A stretch of 34,818 bases of DNA from positions 1 to 34,818 of the forward strand of contig JAKAQR010000029.1 in NCBI GenBank assembly GCA_021819725.1. The letters are read 5' to 3'. The position numbers and the translations under genes were made by a program. Each line of letters opens with the position of its first letter. The first letter of the stretch is position 1. Below, one piece after another: positions 6,512 to 14,917 of this stretch. This DNA is from Actinomycetes bacterium. Its GTDB lineage: Bacteria > Actinomycetota > Acidimicrobiia > Acidimicrobiales > Acidimicrobiaceae. Under the pieces are notes generated by a model, which had not been told where the DNA came from, made no database searches, and was given only the letters and a program-made list of their open reading frames with translations.

Positions 6512-7297
6512 ATGCATGATTTGCTGGTAGTTGGTGGCGGGGTCATGGGTGGCGCTTTGGCCGTCGGGATTGGTCGTGCCGAAGGCGGACCTCGTTCCGT
6601 CGCGATCCTGGATCATAGCCCCGAAAAGGCTCGATCCATTGCCTCTCGTTTTCCAGGTGGCGTTGCGGTTGACAGTGTGGAACCCGCAAAGATGTACCTG
6701 TTGGCGGTCAAACCCCATCACATACGTGGTGTGCTCACAGATCTCCCTCCTCATTCCAAAGTAATCTCGGTCGCAGCGGGAGTGCGACTCGATCAACTCC
6801 AGACCTGGGCGCCGGCTGGTGGCCAGGTTATTCGAGCAATGCCCAATACAGCCTGTGAGATCGGGGCGGGAGTCATTGCCATTAGTGAGATAGATGACAG
6901 CAGTTTCTTGACGGCCACTCGGGAGCTCTTTGGTCTCGTGGGTGAGGTGTTTGTTGTACCTGAGAAGCAGTTCGACGTCGTTAGTGCGCTATCAGGCAGC
7001 GGACCTGCCTATGTGTTTTTACTGCTAGAAGCGATGCAGGAGGCTGGCCTTACCCTTGGCCTTCCAGCCTCGGTGGCCCTCGAATTGGCGCGTGCCACCG
7101 TCCGCGGAGCGGTACTCTTGGCCGACGCCAAAGGAGAAGACCCTCGGACCTTGAGGTTGGCGGTGACATCTCCAGGTGGGATGACCGCAGCAGCAATCGC
7201 TGTGTTTGAAGAGCTTGGCTTGCGACACCAGACACTCGAAGCGGTTCGTGCCGCCACTGTGCGGGCGCAGGCACTCTCAGATCACGCCGGCGAGTGA
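6512..7297 (+). CDS. proC: Pyrroline-5-carboxylate reductase
   Basis: ProC reduces 1-pyrroline-5-carboxylate to proline with NAD(P)H, the last step of proline synthesis. The 261-residue protein opens with the Rossmann motif LLVVGGGVMGGAL. AVKPHHI and RAMPNTACEIGAGV follow, and then the family signature near SALSGSGPAYVFLLLEAM and the C-terminal TSPGGMTAAAI. ATG 6512 is chosen because GGAG lies 6 nt before it and the Rossmann strand starts at residue 4; the frame is open further upstream but without conserved residues. A run of eight C bases (6447-6454) lies in the 104-bp gap before the gene. Its position ahead of hemA repeats the order seen in other actinobacteria. Confidence 0.95.
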   Translation: MHDLLVVGGGVMGGALAVGIGRAEGGPRSVAILDHSPEKARSIASRFPGGVAVDSVEPAKMYLLAVKPHHIRGVLTDLPPHSKVISVAAGVRLDQLQTWAPAGGQVIRAMPNTACEIGAGVIAISEIDDSSFLTATRELFGLVGEVFVVPEKQFDVVSALSGSGPAYVFLLLEAMQEAGLTLGLPASVALELARATVRGAVLLADAKGEDPRTLRLAVTSPGGMTAAAIAVFEELGLRHQTLEAVRAATVRAQALSDHAGE

Positions 7298-7328
7298 ATG
7301 ACTGCCGATGTCGGTGTCTGAAGCGGGT

Positions 7329-7351
7329 CCTAGCGTAACGTTTCGGCTAGG
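7329..7351. promoter_or_regulatory. Near-palindrome upstream of hemA
   Basis: CCTAGC (7329-7334) and GCTAGG (7346-7351) are perfect 6-bp arms around an 11-nt centre that contains AACGTT. The whole 23 bp is close to self-complementary. It could be an operator controlling hemA or the proC terminator hairpin. A TACACT hexamer at 7366-7371 might be a -10 box for hemA, but no good -35 is seen. Confidence 0.38.
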
Positions 7352-7412
7352 CAGGACTTGTGCGATACACTGAACAAGTCAAAGGTTTGCGTTTTTGTTG
7401 CGGTGGTAGTGC

Positions 7413-8666
7413 ATGTCTGTCATACTTTTAAGTATCAACGAGTCCGATGTCGGTGTCGATTTTGACCGATTTGCGCTGACCCGGCCTGGCGAGGATGGGT
7501 TGCGTTCATCCCTTAGGGGTCTCGTCGAAGGCGGTGTGATCGAGGAAGCGTTGTTGTTGAGCACGTGCGCACGTACCGAGCTCTACGTCATGGCGGATCA
7601 GTTTCACGCTACGGTTGATGAGGTTGCAGCTGCCCTCGCGCAGTCGTTGCAGTTGCCAATAACGGTGGTGCAGCCGGTTACACGTGTGCTCTATGGAAGG
7701 GCGGCTGTCCGGCATCTTTTGAGGGTTGCCGGGGGTTTGGAGTCGGCCATAGTGGGGGAGAGCGAGATTCTTTCACAGGTCAAGCAGGCCCTGTCAGCGG
7801 CGCGGGAGAGCAAAATTGTCCTTGGCTCACTTGGTCGGTACTTCGAACGTGCACTTGAGGTTGGAAAGCGCATTCGGAACGAGACACTGATTGGTTCTGG
7901 AAATGTATCAGTGACCTCGGCCGCCGCTTTGCTGGCCATGACCTCAAATGCGGCACTTGCTGATGGTACTCCTCGTGTTGGCGTTGTCGGTTCAGGAGCT
8001 ATTGGGTCGGAGGTCGCTCGAGTTTTGGTCGATCATGGTGCTGAGGTGACGTTGATGTCGTCGTCTCCGGAGCGTCGGGATCTTCTTCATCGGGAGCTCA
8101 GCGGTGTCAGGGTGGTTGCAACCAGCGAGCTGTCTGGCCAACTCGCTTCGCTTGACACCCTCGTAATGGCCGGATCCGCCGTTCCGATGGTTCTCGATGC
8201 TTCAATTCTTGAAGGATTTTCGGGTCTACGCATTATTGATCTCTGTCGGCCGCGCACTATCGAGCGGGGAGTGGCCGAGGTCGCAGGTGTGGTACTTGTG
8301 GATCTCGATGATGTCAATCGCTTTGTGTCCGATCAGTTGGCGGAACGGATGGAAGCGGTCGACTCGGTAGAGCTGATCATCGAGACTGAACTCGCCGATT
8401 TTGGGGAGCTGGCCTGGCTGCAGGATATGAATCCCGTGCTTCGCGCCCTCTATGAGGAGGCAGAACGGGTTCGCGAAAGCGAGTTAAGCCGATCACTAAA
8501 GCGACTCGGGGCTACTGATCCAGGGATGATTGAAGAACTTGAGTTACTGACGCATCGGCTTGTGAACAAGCTGCTGCATCATCCTGCCACGTCATTGCGA
8601 GAACAGACAGGAGCAGAGGGCTTCGCGGAGTTTCTCGAAAACTTCAAAACTATCTTCCGGCTGTGA
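7413..8666 (+). CDS. hemA: Glutamyl-tRNA reductase
   Basis: HemA reduces glutamyl-tRNA(Glu) to glutamate-1-semialdehyde with NADPH, the first committed step of the C5 tetrapyrrole pathway. The 417-residue protein keeps the catalytic cysteine C52 in LLSTCARTELY, the VRHLLRVAGGLESAIVGE segment with its active-site histidine, the SQVKQAL helix, the NADPH-binding VGVVGSGAIGSEVA and the C-terminal dimerisation helices. Two points are unusual. The normal STCNRTE box has Ala in place of Asn, and the N-terminal GLxHxxAP signature is replaced by LSINESDVGVDF. The start at 7413 has only a weak GGTGG ahead of it. It begins the hem cluster, with hemC 13 bp downstream. Confidence 0.94.
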   Translation: MSVILLSINESDVGVDFDRFALTRPGEDGLRSSLRGLVEGGVIEEALLLSTCARTELYVMADQFHATVDEVAAALAQSLQLPITVVQPVTRVLYGRAAVRHLLRVAGGLESAIVGESEILSQVKQALSAARESKIVLGSLGRYFERALEVGKRIRNETLIGSGNVSVTSAAALLAMTSNAALADGTPRVGVVGSGAIGSEVARVLVDHGAEVTLMSSSPERRDLLHRELSGVRVVATSELSGQLASLDTLVMAGSAVPMVLDASILEGFSGLRIIDLCRPRTIERGVAEVAGVVLVDLDDVNRFVSDQLAERMEAVDSVELIIETELADFGELAWLQDMNPVLRALYEEAERVRESELSRSLKRLGATDPGMIEELELLTHRLVNKLLHHPATSLREQTGAEGFAEFLENFKTIFRL

Positions 8667-8679
8667 CAGCCCATCGATC

Positions 8680-9570
8680 ATGACGACCCCTTTGAAGATA
8701 GCTACGCGTGGTTCAGAACTAGCGCTGTGGCAGGCGATGCATGTATCCGCCGCGCTCCCGGTTCCGTCAGAGATTACTGTGGTCGAGACCGAGGGGGATC
8801 GAGTACAGGATCGTCCGCTTGCAGAGATTGGCGGTCAAGGGGTATTCGCTAAGGAGATTCAACACCACGTTTTGCACCATCAGGCTACGTTGGCGGTCCA
8901 TTCTGCGAAGGATCTCCCGAGCGTGACGGTCAGTGGTCTTCAAATTGGCGCTTGGCTCCCTCGCGCTGACCCTCGGGACATGCTTGTCGGTTCTACGTTA
9001 GGGGATCTTCCAAACGGTGCCCGTGTTGGGACCTCGTCAATCCGTCGAGCAGCGCAGCTCCTCGCCCTGCGGCCAGATGTCGAGATTGTGCCACTTCGCG
9101 GAAACATTCGGACCAGGCTGGAGAAAGGGCAACGATTGGACGCAATCTTTGTTGCAGCTGCGGCGCTCCAACGACTCGATATCTGGCCGGAGATAACGGA
9201 AATTCTCAGCCCAGAGTTGATGCTGCCACAAGTTGGACAGGGCGCGATCGCCATCGAGTGCAGAGTGGACGATGATGCTACCCTTGAGATGCTTGCGTCG
9301 GTCAACGACTCTGCCACAGAGAAGGCGGTAATTGCAGAGCGGAGTCTCCTTCGGGTCTTTGGTACTGGCTGTAGCCTTCCTATCGGTGGACTTGCCGAGT
9401 TGAGCGGCCACGGGCTTATGTTGCGCGCGATGGTGGCAGCCCATGATGGAACGAGAATCCTTCGCGGTTCCGCCAGCGGTGACGAACCTACCCAACTTGG
9501 ATCCGCACTTGCTCGTTCACTCGTCGAACGAGGAGCCCTTGCGCTGTTAGCTGATTCGGATGGGGAGTAG
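8680..9570 (+). CDS. hemC: Porphobilinogen deaminase (hydroxymethylbilane synthase)
   Basis: HemC joins four porphobilinogen molecules into hydroxymethylbilane on a dipyrromethane cofactor. The 296-residue protein has KIATRGSELALWQA at the N-terminus. LAVHSAKDLPS follows, carrying the catalytic Asp region. The substrate-binding arginines are in GTSSIRRAAQL and PLRGNIRTRLEKG. The PQVGQGAIAIECR motif comes next, with the cofactor-attachment cysteine at C231 in GTGCSLPIGG. Length is normal. No clear ribosome binding site precedes the ATG, so translation may be coupled to hemA 13 bp upstream. It is followed by the cobA-hemD fusion 6 bp downstream. Confidence 0.97.
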   Translation: MTTPLKIATRGSELALWQAMHVSAALPVPSEITVVETEGDRVQDRPLAEIGGQGVFAKEIQHHVLHHQATLAVHSAKDLPSVTVSGLQIGAWLPRADPRDMLVGSTLGDLPNGARVGTSSIRRAAQLLALRPDVEIVPLRGNIRTRLEKGQRLDAIFVAAAALQRLDIWPEITEILSPELMLPQVGQGAIAIECRVDDDATLEMLASVNDSATEKAVIAERSLLRVFGTGCSLPIGGLAELSGHGLMLRAMVAAHDGTRILRGSASGDEPTQLGSALARSLVERGALALLADSDGE

Positions 9571-9576
9571 CATCGG

Positions 9577-11034
9577 ATGGCACGTGTTGTACTGGTAGGA
9601 GCCGGGCCAGGAGATCCAGGACTCATCACAGTGCGAGGCTTTGAGTTGCTCAGGTCGGCCGATGTCGTGGTGACGGATTTCCTGGTAGATAGCCGCCTTA
9701 AACAGCTGATCCCCGCAGATGTCGATATCGTCGATGTGGGGAAACGGCCGGGTGCGACTTCGTTCTCCCAGGAAGCTATCAATCAAGAGCTCATTCGTCT
9801 CAGCCGGTCTCACGGCCTTGTTGTCCGTTTGAAGGGTGGAGACCCATTCCTTTTTGGTCGTGGCGGTGAGGAGGTTGATGCACTCCTTGCGGCAGGTATC
9901 TCCGTCGAGGTGGTGCCTGGTGTTACGTCCGCGCTGGCGGCCCCAGCCTACGCCGGCGTTCCAGTGACGCATCGAGGGTTAGCCGATGGCTACATCGTGA
10001 TCACTGGACATCGACATGCTGACGCTCCCCTTGACTACGATTGGTCGGCGCTGGTCGCGTCAAAACTCACCATCGTGGTCTTGATGGGAGTTGCACGCCG
10101 AGGGCTGATCGCCGACGCGCTCATGGCCGCAGGCATGAGCGCGAATACCCCCGTCGTTGTGGTTGAGTCGGTCACCTGGCCCCAGGAACGATCGCTTCGA
10201 ACAACCGTTGGCCAGCTTGCAGCTCAACAGATCGGATCTCCTGCGGTCATCGTCATCGGGACCACGGCGGGCCTTCACCTGGATTGGCGAGGATCTCTGC
10301 CGCTGGCCGGCATGAGCGTTCACCTCTTACGCCCCTTCGATCCGCATGATCGACTTGCTGAAAAGCTACGTGCAGACGGGGCCACGGTGATGCAAGCGCC
10401 TGCGATTGAGATCCAGGATCCCTCGGATGGCGGTCGTGCCCTGCGAGATGCGATGCGCAACATCGAGCGATATGATTGGCTGCTCTTTACCTCGAAGAAC
10501 GGTGTTGAGCGGGCGATGGAAACGATGGTCGATCTGAGACGATTGGCCAACATTAAAATTGCGGTGATCGGCTCCGGGACGCGCGACGCTCTCGAACGCT
10601 ATCGAGTCGGCAGCGATCTCATGCCCGCTGAGTTTGTGGGCGAAGCGTTGGTCGATAGTTTTCCGGCTGGGTCAGGGAGGGTGCTATTCCCACGGGCGCA
10701 GGTTGCCCGTGAAGTGGTACCGGACGGGCTACGCGCCAAGGGCTGGGGTGTCGATATTGTCGAGGCCTATCAGATCGGTGTTCCTGTCCCGTTCATGAAG
10801 GAAGATCTTGCTAGCACGATGGACGTCACTGTCTTTACCGCTGCGTCCACGGTGAGGGGCTACCGTGAGCAGTACCCAGGTGTGTTACCCAAGCAGGCGG
10901 TTGCCATCGGTCCTGTGACGGCGGACCGCTTGCGAGACCTTGGCGTCGAGCAGATCGTTGTCGCTGAGGAGTATTCGGTAGAGGGCCTGACTGCAGTGAT
11001 CAGACGCCTCGCCGCCTCGTCGACACAGGAGTAG
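9577..11034 (+). CDS. cobA-hemD: Bifunctional uroporphyrinogen-III C-methyltransferase / uroporphyrinogen-III synthase
   Basis: A 485-residue two-domain enzyme. Residues 1-240 are the SAM-dependent methyltransferase (SUMT). They contain VVLVGAGPGDPGLITVRG, the VVRLKGGDPFLFGRGGEE loop and the VEVVPGVTSALAAPAYAGVP motif. They convert uroporphyrinogen III to precorrin-2 for siroheme and cobalamin. Residues about 245-480 are uroporphyrinogen-III synthase (HemD), which closes hydroxymethylbilane; its weak consensus shows as LLFTSKNGVERAM and VTVFTAASTVRGY. The fusion is common in actinobacteria and firmicutes. GGGGAG lies 8 nt before the ATG, inside the end of hemC. The next gene starts directly after the stop codon. 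Confidence 0.95.
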   Translation: MARVVLVGAGPGDPGLITVRGFELLRSADVVVTDFLVDSRLKQLIPADVDIVDVGKRPGATSFSQEAINQELIRLSRSHGLVVRLKGGDPFLFGRGGEEVDALLAAGISVEVVPGVTSALAAPAYAGVPVTHRGLADGYIVITGHRHADAPLDYDWSALVASKLTIVVLMGVARRGLIADALMAAGMSANTPVVVVESVTWPQERSLRTTVGQLAAQQIGSPAVIVIGTTAGLHLDWRGSLPLAGMSVHLLRPFDPHDRLAEKLRADGATVMQAPAIEIQDPSDGGRALRDAMRNIERYDWLLFTSKNGVERAMETMVDLRRLANIKIAVIGSGTRDALERYRVGSDLMPAEFVGEALVDSFPAGSGRVLFPRAQVAREVVPDGLRAKGWGVDIVEAYQIGVPVPFMKEDLASTMDVTVFTAASTVRGYREQYPGVLPKQAVAIGPVTADRLRDLGVEQIVVAEEYSVEGLTAVIRRLAASSTQE

Positions 11035-12027
11035 GTGGGTAGGCTAGAGGGAATGGAACACTTTCGACGCCCACGACGACTGCGTGCGACGCCTCAGATT
11101 CGCAATCTTGTGGCAGAGACGCACCTTCATCGTGAGCAGTTTATTCTACCGATGTTTGTCCGTGAAGGACTTGACCATCCTGCACCGATCGCTGCCATGC
11201 CTGGAGTGGTTCAACATTCCACGGCGAGCGCAGTGGAGGAGGTCCGCTCTCTTCTTGACCATGGAGTGGCTAGTGTACTCCTCTTCGGGGTGACTGATCA
11301 TAAGGATGAGGATGGTAGCTACGCCTGTCGTGCTGATTTTGTGCTCCAACGCACGATCCAAGCGCTGAAGGAGACCTTTGGTGATGAGGTCTTTGTGATC
11401 AGTGACCTGTGTCTCGACGAATACACCACGCATGGGCACTGTGGTGTGCTGGATGAGCGAGGGAGGGTAGACAACGACCGTACCCTCATTCGTTACCAAG
11501 CACTGGCGCAGTCGCTGGCGCAGGCTGGCGTTGACATGGTGGCTCCCTCTGGGATGATGGATCATCAGGTCGCGGCGATACGAGAAGCGCTCGATGATAG
11601 CGATGCTGTTGACTGCGGCATTTTGGCCTACTCGGCCAAGTACGGGTCGGCCCTGTACGGGCCATTTCGAGAGGCAGTTGACGTTGAGATCGCTAACGGA
11701 GGCGACCGACGGGCGTACCAACAGGATTATCGCAATCAGCGAGAGGCGCTCTTTGAGGTTGAGTTAGATCTCGCTGAGGGTGCAGACATGGTGATGGTGA
11801 AGCCAGCATCGTTCTATCTTGATGTCCTTTCCAAGGTCCGTTCGGTATGCCCGGTCCCGCTGGCTGCTTACCAGGTTTCAGGCGAGTACTCGATGATTGT
11901 GGCGGCCGCAGCGGCGGGATACATCGATCGTCAGCAAACGATTCAAGAGTCACTGACGGCCATCGTTCGCGCTGGAGCAGATTGTGTACTGACGTACTTT
12001 GCAAAGGAGGCGGCAACATGGCTGTAA
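11035..12027 (+). CDS. hemB: Delta-aminolevulinic acid dehydratase (porphobilinogen synthase)
   Basis: HemB condenses two 5-aminolevulinate molecules to porphobilinogen. The 330-residue protein has both Schiff-base lysine regions, AYSAKYGSALYGPF and DMVMVKPASFYLDVL, and the C-terminal YQVSGEYSMI. The metal-site segment reads DLCLDEYTTHGHCGVL, with C126, D128 and C136. That is two of the three cysteines of the zinc type plus the Asp seen in magnesium-type enzymes. GTG 11035 is used because AGGAG lies 4-5 nt upstream at the end of cobA-hemD; an ATG at 11053 is a less well-placed alternative. The 3' end overlaps hemL by 10 bp. Confidence 0.96.
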   Translation: MGRLEGMEHFRRPRRLRATPQIRNLVAETHLHREQFILPMFVREGLDHPAPIAAMPGVVQHSTASAVEEVRSLLDHGVASVLLFGVTDHKDEDGSYACRADFVLQRTIQALKETFGDEVFVISDLCLDEYTTHGHCGVLDERGRVDNDRTLIRYQALAQSLAQAGVDMVAPSGMMDHQVAAIREALDDSDAVDCGILAYSAKYGSALYGPFREAVDVEIANGGDRRAYQQDYRNQREALFEVELDLAEGADMVMVKPASFYLDVLSKVRSVCPVPLAAYQVSGEYSMIVAAAAAGYIDRQQTIQESLTAIVRAGADCVLTYFAKEAATWL

Positions 12028-13319
12028 TCGACGAGGACGCTATGACGAATGAGGCTGCGTTCGCTAGGGCCTGTACGTCGTTGGTTGGCGGAGTCAACTC
12101 GCCAGTACGTTCCTTTAATGCAGTGGGGGGAGTCCCCTTCTTCGTGCGTGAGGGTCACGGTTCCTATGTTGTTGACGTTGAGGGCCGTCGTTATCTCGAT
12201 TACATCCAGTCCTACGGAGCGATCATCCACGGCCACGGCGATCAGCGAATCTTAAGTGCACTGTACGAAGCGGCTCGCCGTGGAACAACCTTCGGGGCTC
12301 CGACGCTTGGTGAGGTCAGATTAGCGGAGAGTATCAAGGCGAAGGTACCTGGAGTCGACCTGGTACGTCTCACGAATTCAGGCACCGAGGCGACTATGAC
12401 CGCGCTGCGCCTAGCTCGTGGCGTGACTGGACGTTCCAAGATTATCAAATTTGAAGGATGCTATCATGGGCACTCGGATGCCTTGCTGGCTGCAAGTGGT
12501 TCCGGAGTCGCATCGCTGGGTCTGCCTGCGTCGGTTGGCGTGACTGCTGCGGCGGTACACGATACGGTGGTACTCCCCTTCAACGAAGTTCCTCAGATCG
12601 GTGAGGATATCGCCGCCGTTATTGTCGAACCAGTCGCCGCCAATATGGGACTGGTTCCAGCGGCACCAGGCTTTCTATCCCAGCTTCGCTCGCTCACCAC
12701 ACAGGCCGGTGCCTTGCTCATCTTTGATGAGGTGATCACTGGATTCCGTGTGGCAGATGGTGGCGCATCGACCCTGTTTGGCATCACGCCAGACCTATGG
12801 TGTTTTGGGAAGGTGATTGGTGGGGGACTACCAGTCGGCGCCCTGGCAGGCAGAGAGGATCTGATGGCGCAGCTTGCGCCAACGGGCCCGGTCTACCAAG
12901 CGGGGACACTTTCTGGAAATCCACTAGCGACGGCGGCCGGAGCTGCTGCGCTTGATCAGCTGAACGTGGCCAGCTATCGAATGTTGGCCGGGCGGGCTGA
13001 ACAGCTGGCATTGGGACTCACCAAGGTGATCGAAGAGGCCGATCTTGCCGTTCAGGTCCAGCGAGTGAATGGACTGCTTGGACTCTTCTTCGCTGATGAA
13101 CCCGTCACCAACTATCGTCAGGCGGTTGCATCGGTTGAGCGGGGAGTCTATCCCTACTTCTTCCACGCGATGCTCAAACGTGGCATAGCGCTCGCTCCCG
13201 GACCCTATGAGATTCTGTTCCCTGGGCTTGCGCATACCGTCGATGATATTGACAAGACCATCGATATTGCCTCAGCAGCAGCGGCTGAGGCTCGTGACCA
13301 GTGGCATCAACACCACTAG
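12018..13319 (+). CDS. hemL: Glutamate-1-semialdehyde 2,1-aminomutase
   Basis: HemL is a PLP enzyme that turns glutamate-1-semialdehyde into 5-aminolevulinate, the step after HemA. The 433-residue protein shows SLVGGVNSPVRSF at the N-terminus, RLTNSGTEATMTALRLARG, the KFEGCYHGHSD loop, LIFDEVITGFR and the PLP-binding lysine K265 in CFGKVIGGGLPVGA. The ATG at 12018 has a perfect AAAGGAGG 7 nt upstream, which overrides longer readings. It overlaps the end of hemB by 10 bp, so the two are probably coupled. It is the last gene of the hem cluster. No hemE, hemH or hemQ follows here. Confidence 0.97.
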   Translation: MAVIDEDAMTNEAAFARACTSLVGGVNSPVRSFNAVGGVPFFVREGHGSYVVDVEGRRYLDYIQSYGAIIHGHGDQRILSALYEAARRGTTFGAPTLGEVRLAESIKAKVPGVDLVRLTNSGTEATMTALRLARGVTGRSKIIKFEGCYHGHSDALLAASGSGVASLGLPASVGVTAAAVHDTVVLPFNEVPQIGEDIAAVIVEPVAANMGLVPAAPGFLSQLRSLTTQAGALLIFDEVITGFRVADGGASTLFGITPDLWCFGKVIGGGLPVGALAGREDLMAQLAPTGPVYQAGTLSGNPLATAAGAAALDQLNVASYRMLAGRAEQLALGLTKVIEEADLAVQVQRVNGLLGLFFADEPVTNYRQAVASVERGVYPYFFHAMLKRGIALAPGPYEILFPGLAHTVDDIDKTIDIASAAAAEARDQWHQHH

Positions 13320-13439
13320 TTTCTTGGACCTTCTGGAGGGGCTGAAGCGGTCGCGCCACCATCGGGTGGTTGACTATCTTCCAGCGATAGGGCTGCCGAC
13401 TCGACCATACGACGGCCACTAGCAGGCCGGAGGCCCTAG

Positions 13440-13455
13440 AGTGGCAGGCGCCACT
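13440..13455. terminator. Hairpin between convergent hemL and the reductase gene
   Basis: AGTGGC (13440-13445) and GCCACT (13450-13455) pair across the 4-nt loop AGGC in the 149-bp gap between two genes that face each other. There is no clear T-run on either strand, so it would be a weak or factor-assisted bidirectional terminator. Confidence 0.4.
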
Positions 13456-13468
13456 GGCAGAGGGCTGA

Positions 13469-14731
13469 CTAACCGGCCTCGCGTTCGCGCAGGCGCTGTG
13501 TCAAGCGGTAGATCTGTTCGATCCGGTCGGGGGCTGAGCCCGGCATGAGATTGGCCATGATTGCTACGACTGGAGTCATAGTCGCCTTCGAGCGCATGGC
13601 GAGCCAGACCCCGGAGGACATCAGTAGTGGATTGGAGATCGCTTTGACGAAGAGGGTTCCAACTGCGTAGTAACCCGCGTAGCGAGTCTGCAATGCTGTG
13701 GTGAAACCCGCTATCGGGCGAGGATCTCCTGTGCCGAGGCTCTGTGTGATGGCATTAGCGGCCATCCGACCGGTCTCGTATCCGTAGGAGATTCCCTCGC
13801 CATTGAAGGGATTGATGCTCGCCGTCGCGTCACCGACCATGAGGAAATTGGGTCCAGAACGTGGTTCAATACTAAGACCCATCTGTAATTTTCCGCCGGT
13901 GGCTTCGCGGGCGCTTCTATCCGCCGGGAAGTGCCATGCGTCTTGCGTCTGTTGGAGAAACCGTTCTAGGGCATGCGTCGTATTCATCTTGCGCCATCGA
14001 GCGCTGTTTGAAAGTAACCCAAAGCCAACGTTGGCGGTCCCATCTCCGGCTGGGAAGATCCACCCATAACCAGGTATGGTCGCACCGTTCTCATCGCGAA
14101 GATCGAGGTGAGACTCGATCCAATGTTCGTCGGATCGATCCGTCTCGAAGTAGCCGCGGATTGCGAGCCCGAGAGGTTTGGCCACATTGCGGCGAGCTCC
14201 AAGGGATCGAGCGATCCGTGCGTTCGAACCTTCGGCGAGGACGTAGGCCTTCGCCGTTAGGGTGGACGCTTCGTCCGTCTCGATGTCCTTGACACGCAGC
14301 GACTGGATGTGTCCCCCCGCGAGCGTCGCTTCAATCGCTTCATGATGGTAGAGCACGGTCGCACCGACGCTAGCGGCACGATCGAGGACCGCTTGATCTA
14401 GCACGGATCTTCGAACAACGTATCCATAGTTTGGATAATCAGGTAGATTTGGCCAGGGCAGCTCGTAGGAGCGGCCATAGGCGACCGCACGCAATCCATG
14501 GTACTTCTGCTGTGTGTCGAGCATCGATTGCAGGCCCATGGCCTCAAGTTCAACGACGGCCCGTGGGGTCAGCCCATCACCACAGGTCTTGTCGCGGGGA
14601 AACTGCTTTTTCTCCACCACGATGACCGAGACTCCACGCATGGCGAGCCAAAAGGCGGTTGCCGCACCCGCTGGGCCGCCCCCGATGACGATCACATCAG
14701 CTGAGTGCTCTTCGTCGATATTTTTATTCAC
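13469..14731 (-). CDS. Geranylgeranyl-reductase family FAD-dependent oxidoreductase (MenJ-like)
   Basis: A flavoprotein of the geranylgeranyl reductase family, 420 residues from the GTG at 14731. Actinobacterial members such as MenJ saturate one isoprene unit of the menaquinone tail; others act on archaeal-type or carotenoid prenyl chains. The FAD dinucleotide motif is at about 12-22 (DVIVIGGGPAGAA). It is followed by KTCGDGLTPRAVVELEAMG, typical of the family, and the second FAD motif GDATASINPFNGEGISYGYE. The frame continues upstream to 14926 but with no conserved residues and over the next gene's start, so the GTG is chosen. It is divergent from nuoA. Pairing with complex I favours a quinone substrate, which is inference. 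Confidence 0.8.
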   Translation of the reverse strand: MNKNIDEEHSADVIVIGGGPAGAATAFWLAMRGVSVIVVEKKQFPRDKTCGDGLTPRAVVELEAMGLQSMLDTQQKYHGLRAVAYGRSYELPWPNLPDYPNYGYVVRRSVLDQAVLDRAASVGATVLYHHEAIEATLAGGHIQSLRVKDIETDEASTLTAKAYVLAEGSNARIARSLGARRNVAKPLGLAIRGYFETDRSDEHWIESHLDLRDENGATIPGYGWIFPAGDGTANVGFGLLSNSARWRKMNTTHALERFLQQTQDAWHFPADRSAREATGGKLQMGLSIEPRSGPNFLMVGDATASINPFNGEGISYGYETGRMAANAITQSLGTGDPRPIAGFTTALQTRYAGYYAVGTLFVKAISNPLLMSSGVWLAMRSKATMTPVVAIMANLMPGSAPDRIEQIYRLTQRLREREAG

Positions 14732-14825
14732 CTCATCTATCGTAGACTGAGGCGGGGCGCTAGTTAGTGATTCACCAAATAGGTTGGTCCTTTGGCAATC
14801 AGAGTGGGTCGATCTCGTCTGGATT

Positions 14826-14866
14826 TGCACGTAAGGGTAGAAACGTATCAAGATGGAGGTGCACGT
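14826..14866. promoter_or_regulatory. Direct repeats TGCACGT in the nuoA / reductase divergent region
   Basis: TGCACGT occurs at 14826-14832 and again at 14860-14866, 34 bp apart, in the 186-bp gap between the two divergent starts. The second copy is part of GTGCACGTG, which contains two overlapping 6-bp palindromes. The spacing of about three helical turns would suit a dimeric regulator binding on one face. I could not assign convincing -10/-35 boxes for nuoA. Confidence 0.3.
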
Positions 14867-14917
14867 GGGTGGTTTTCGCGTCTGCATTGGCAATGGTACC
14901 GATAGAAATGGGGTGAG

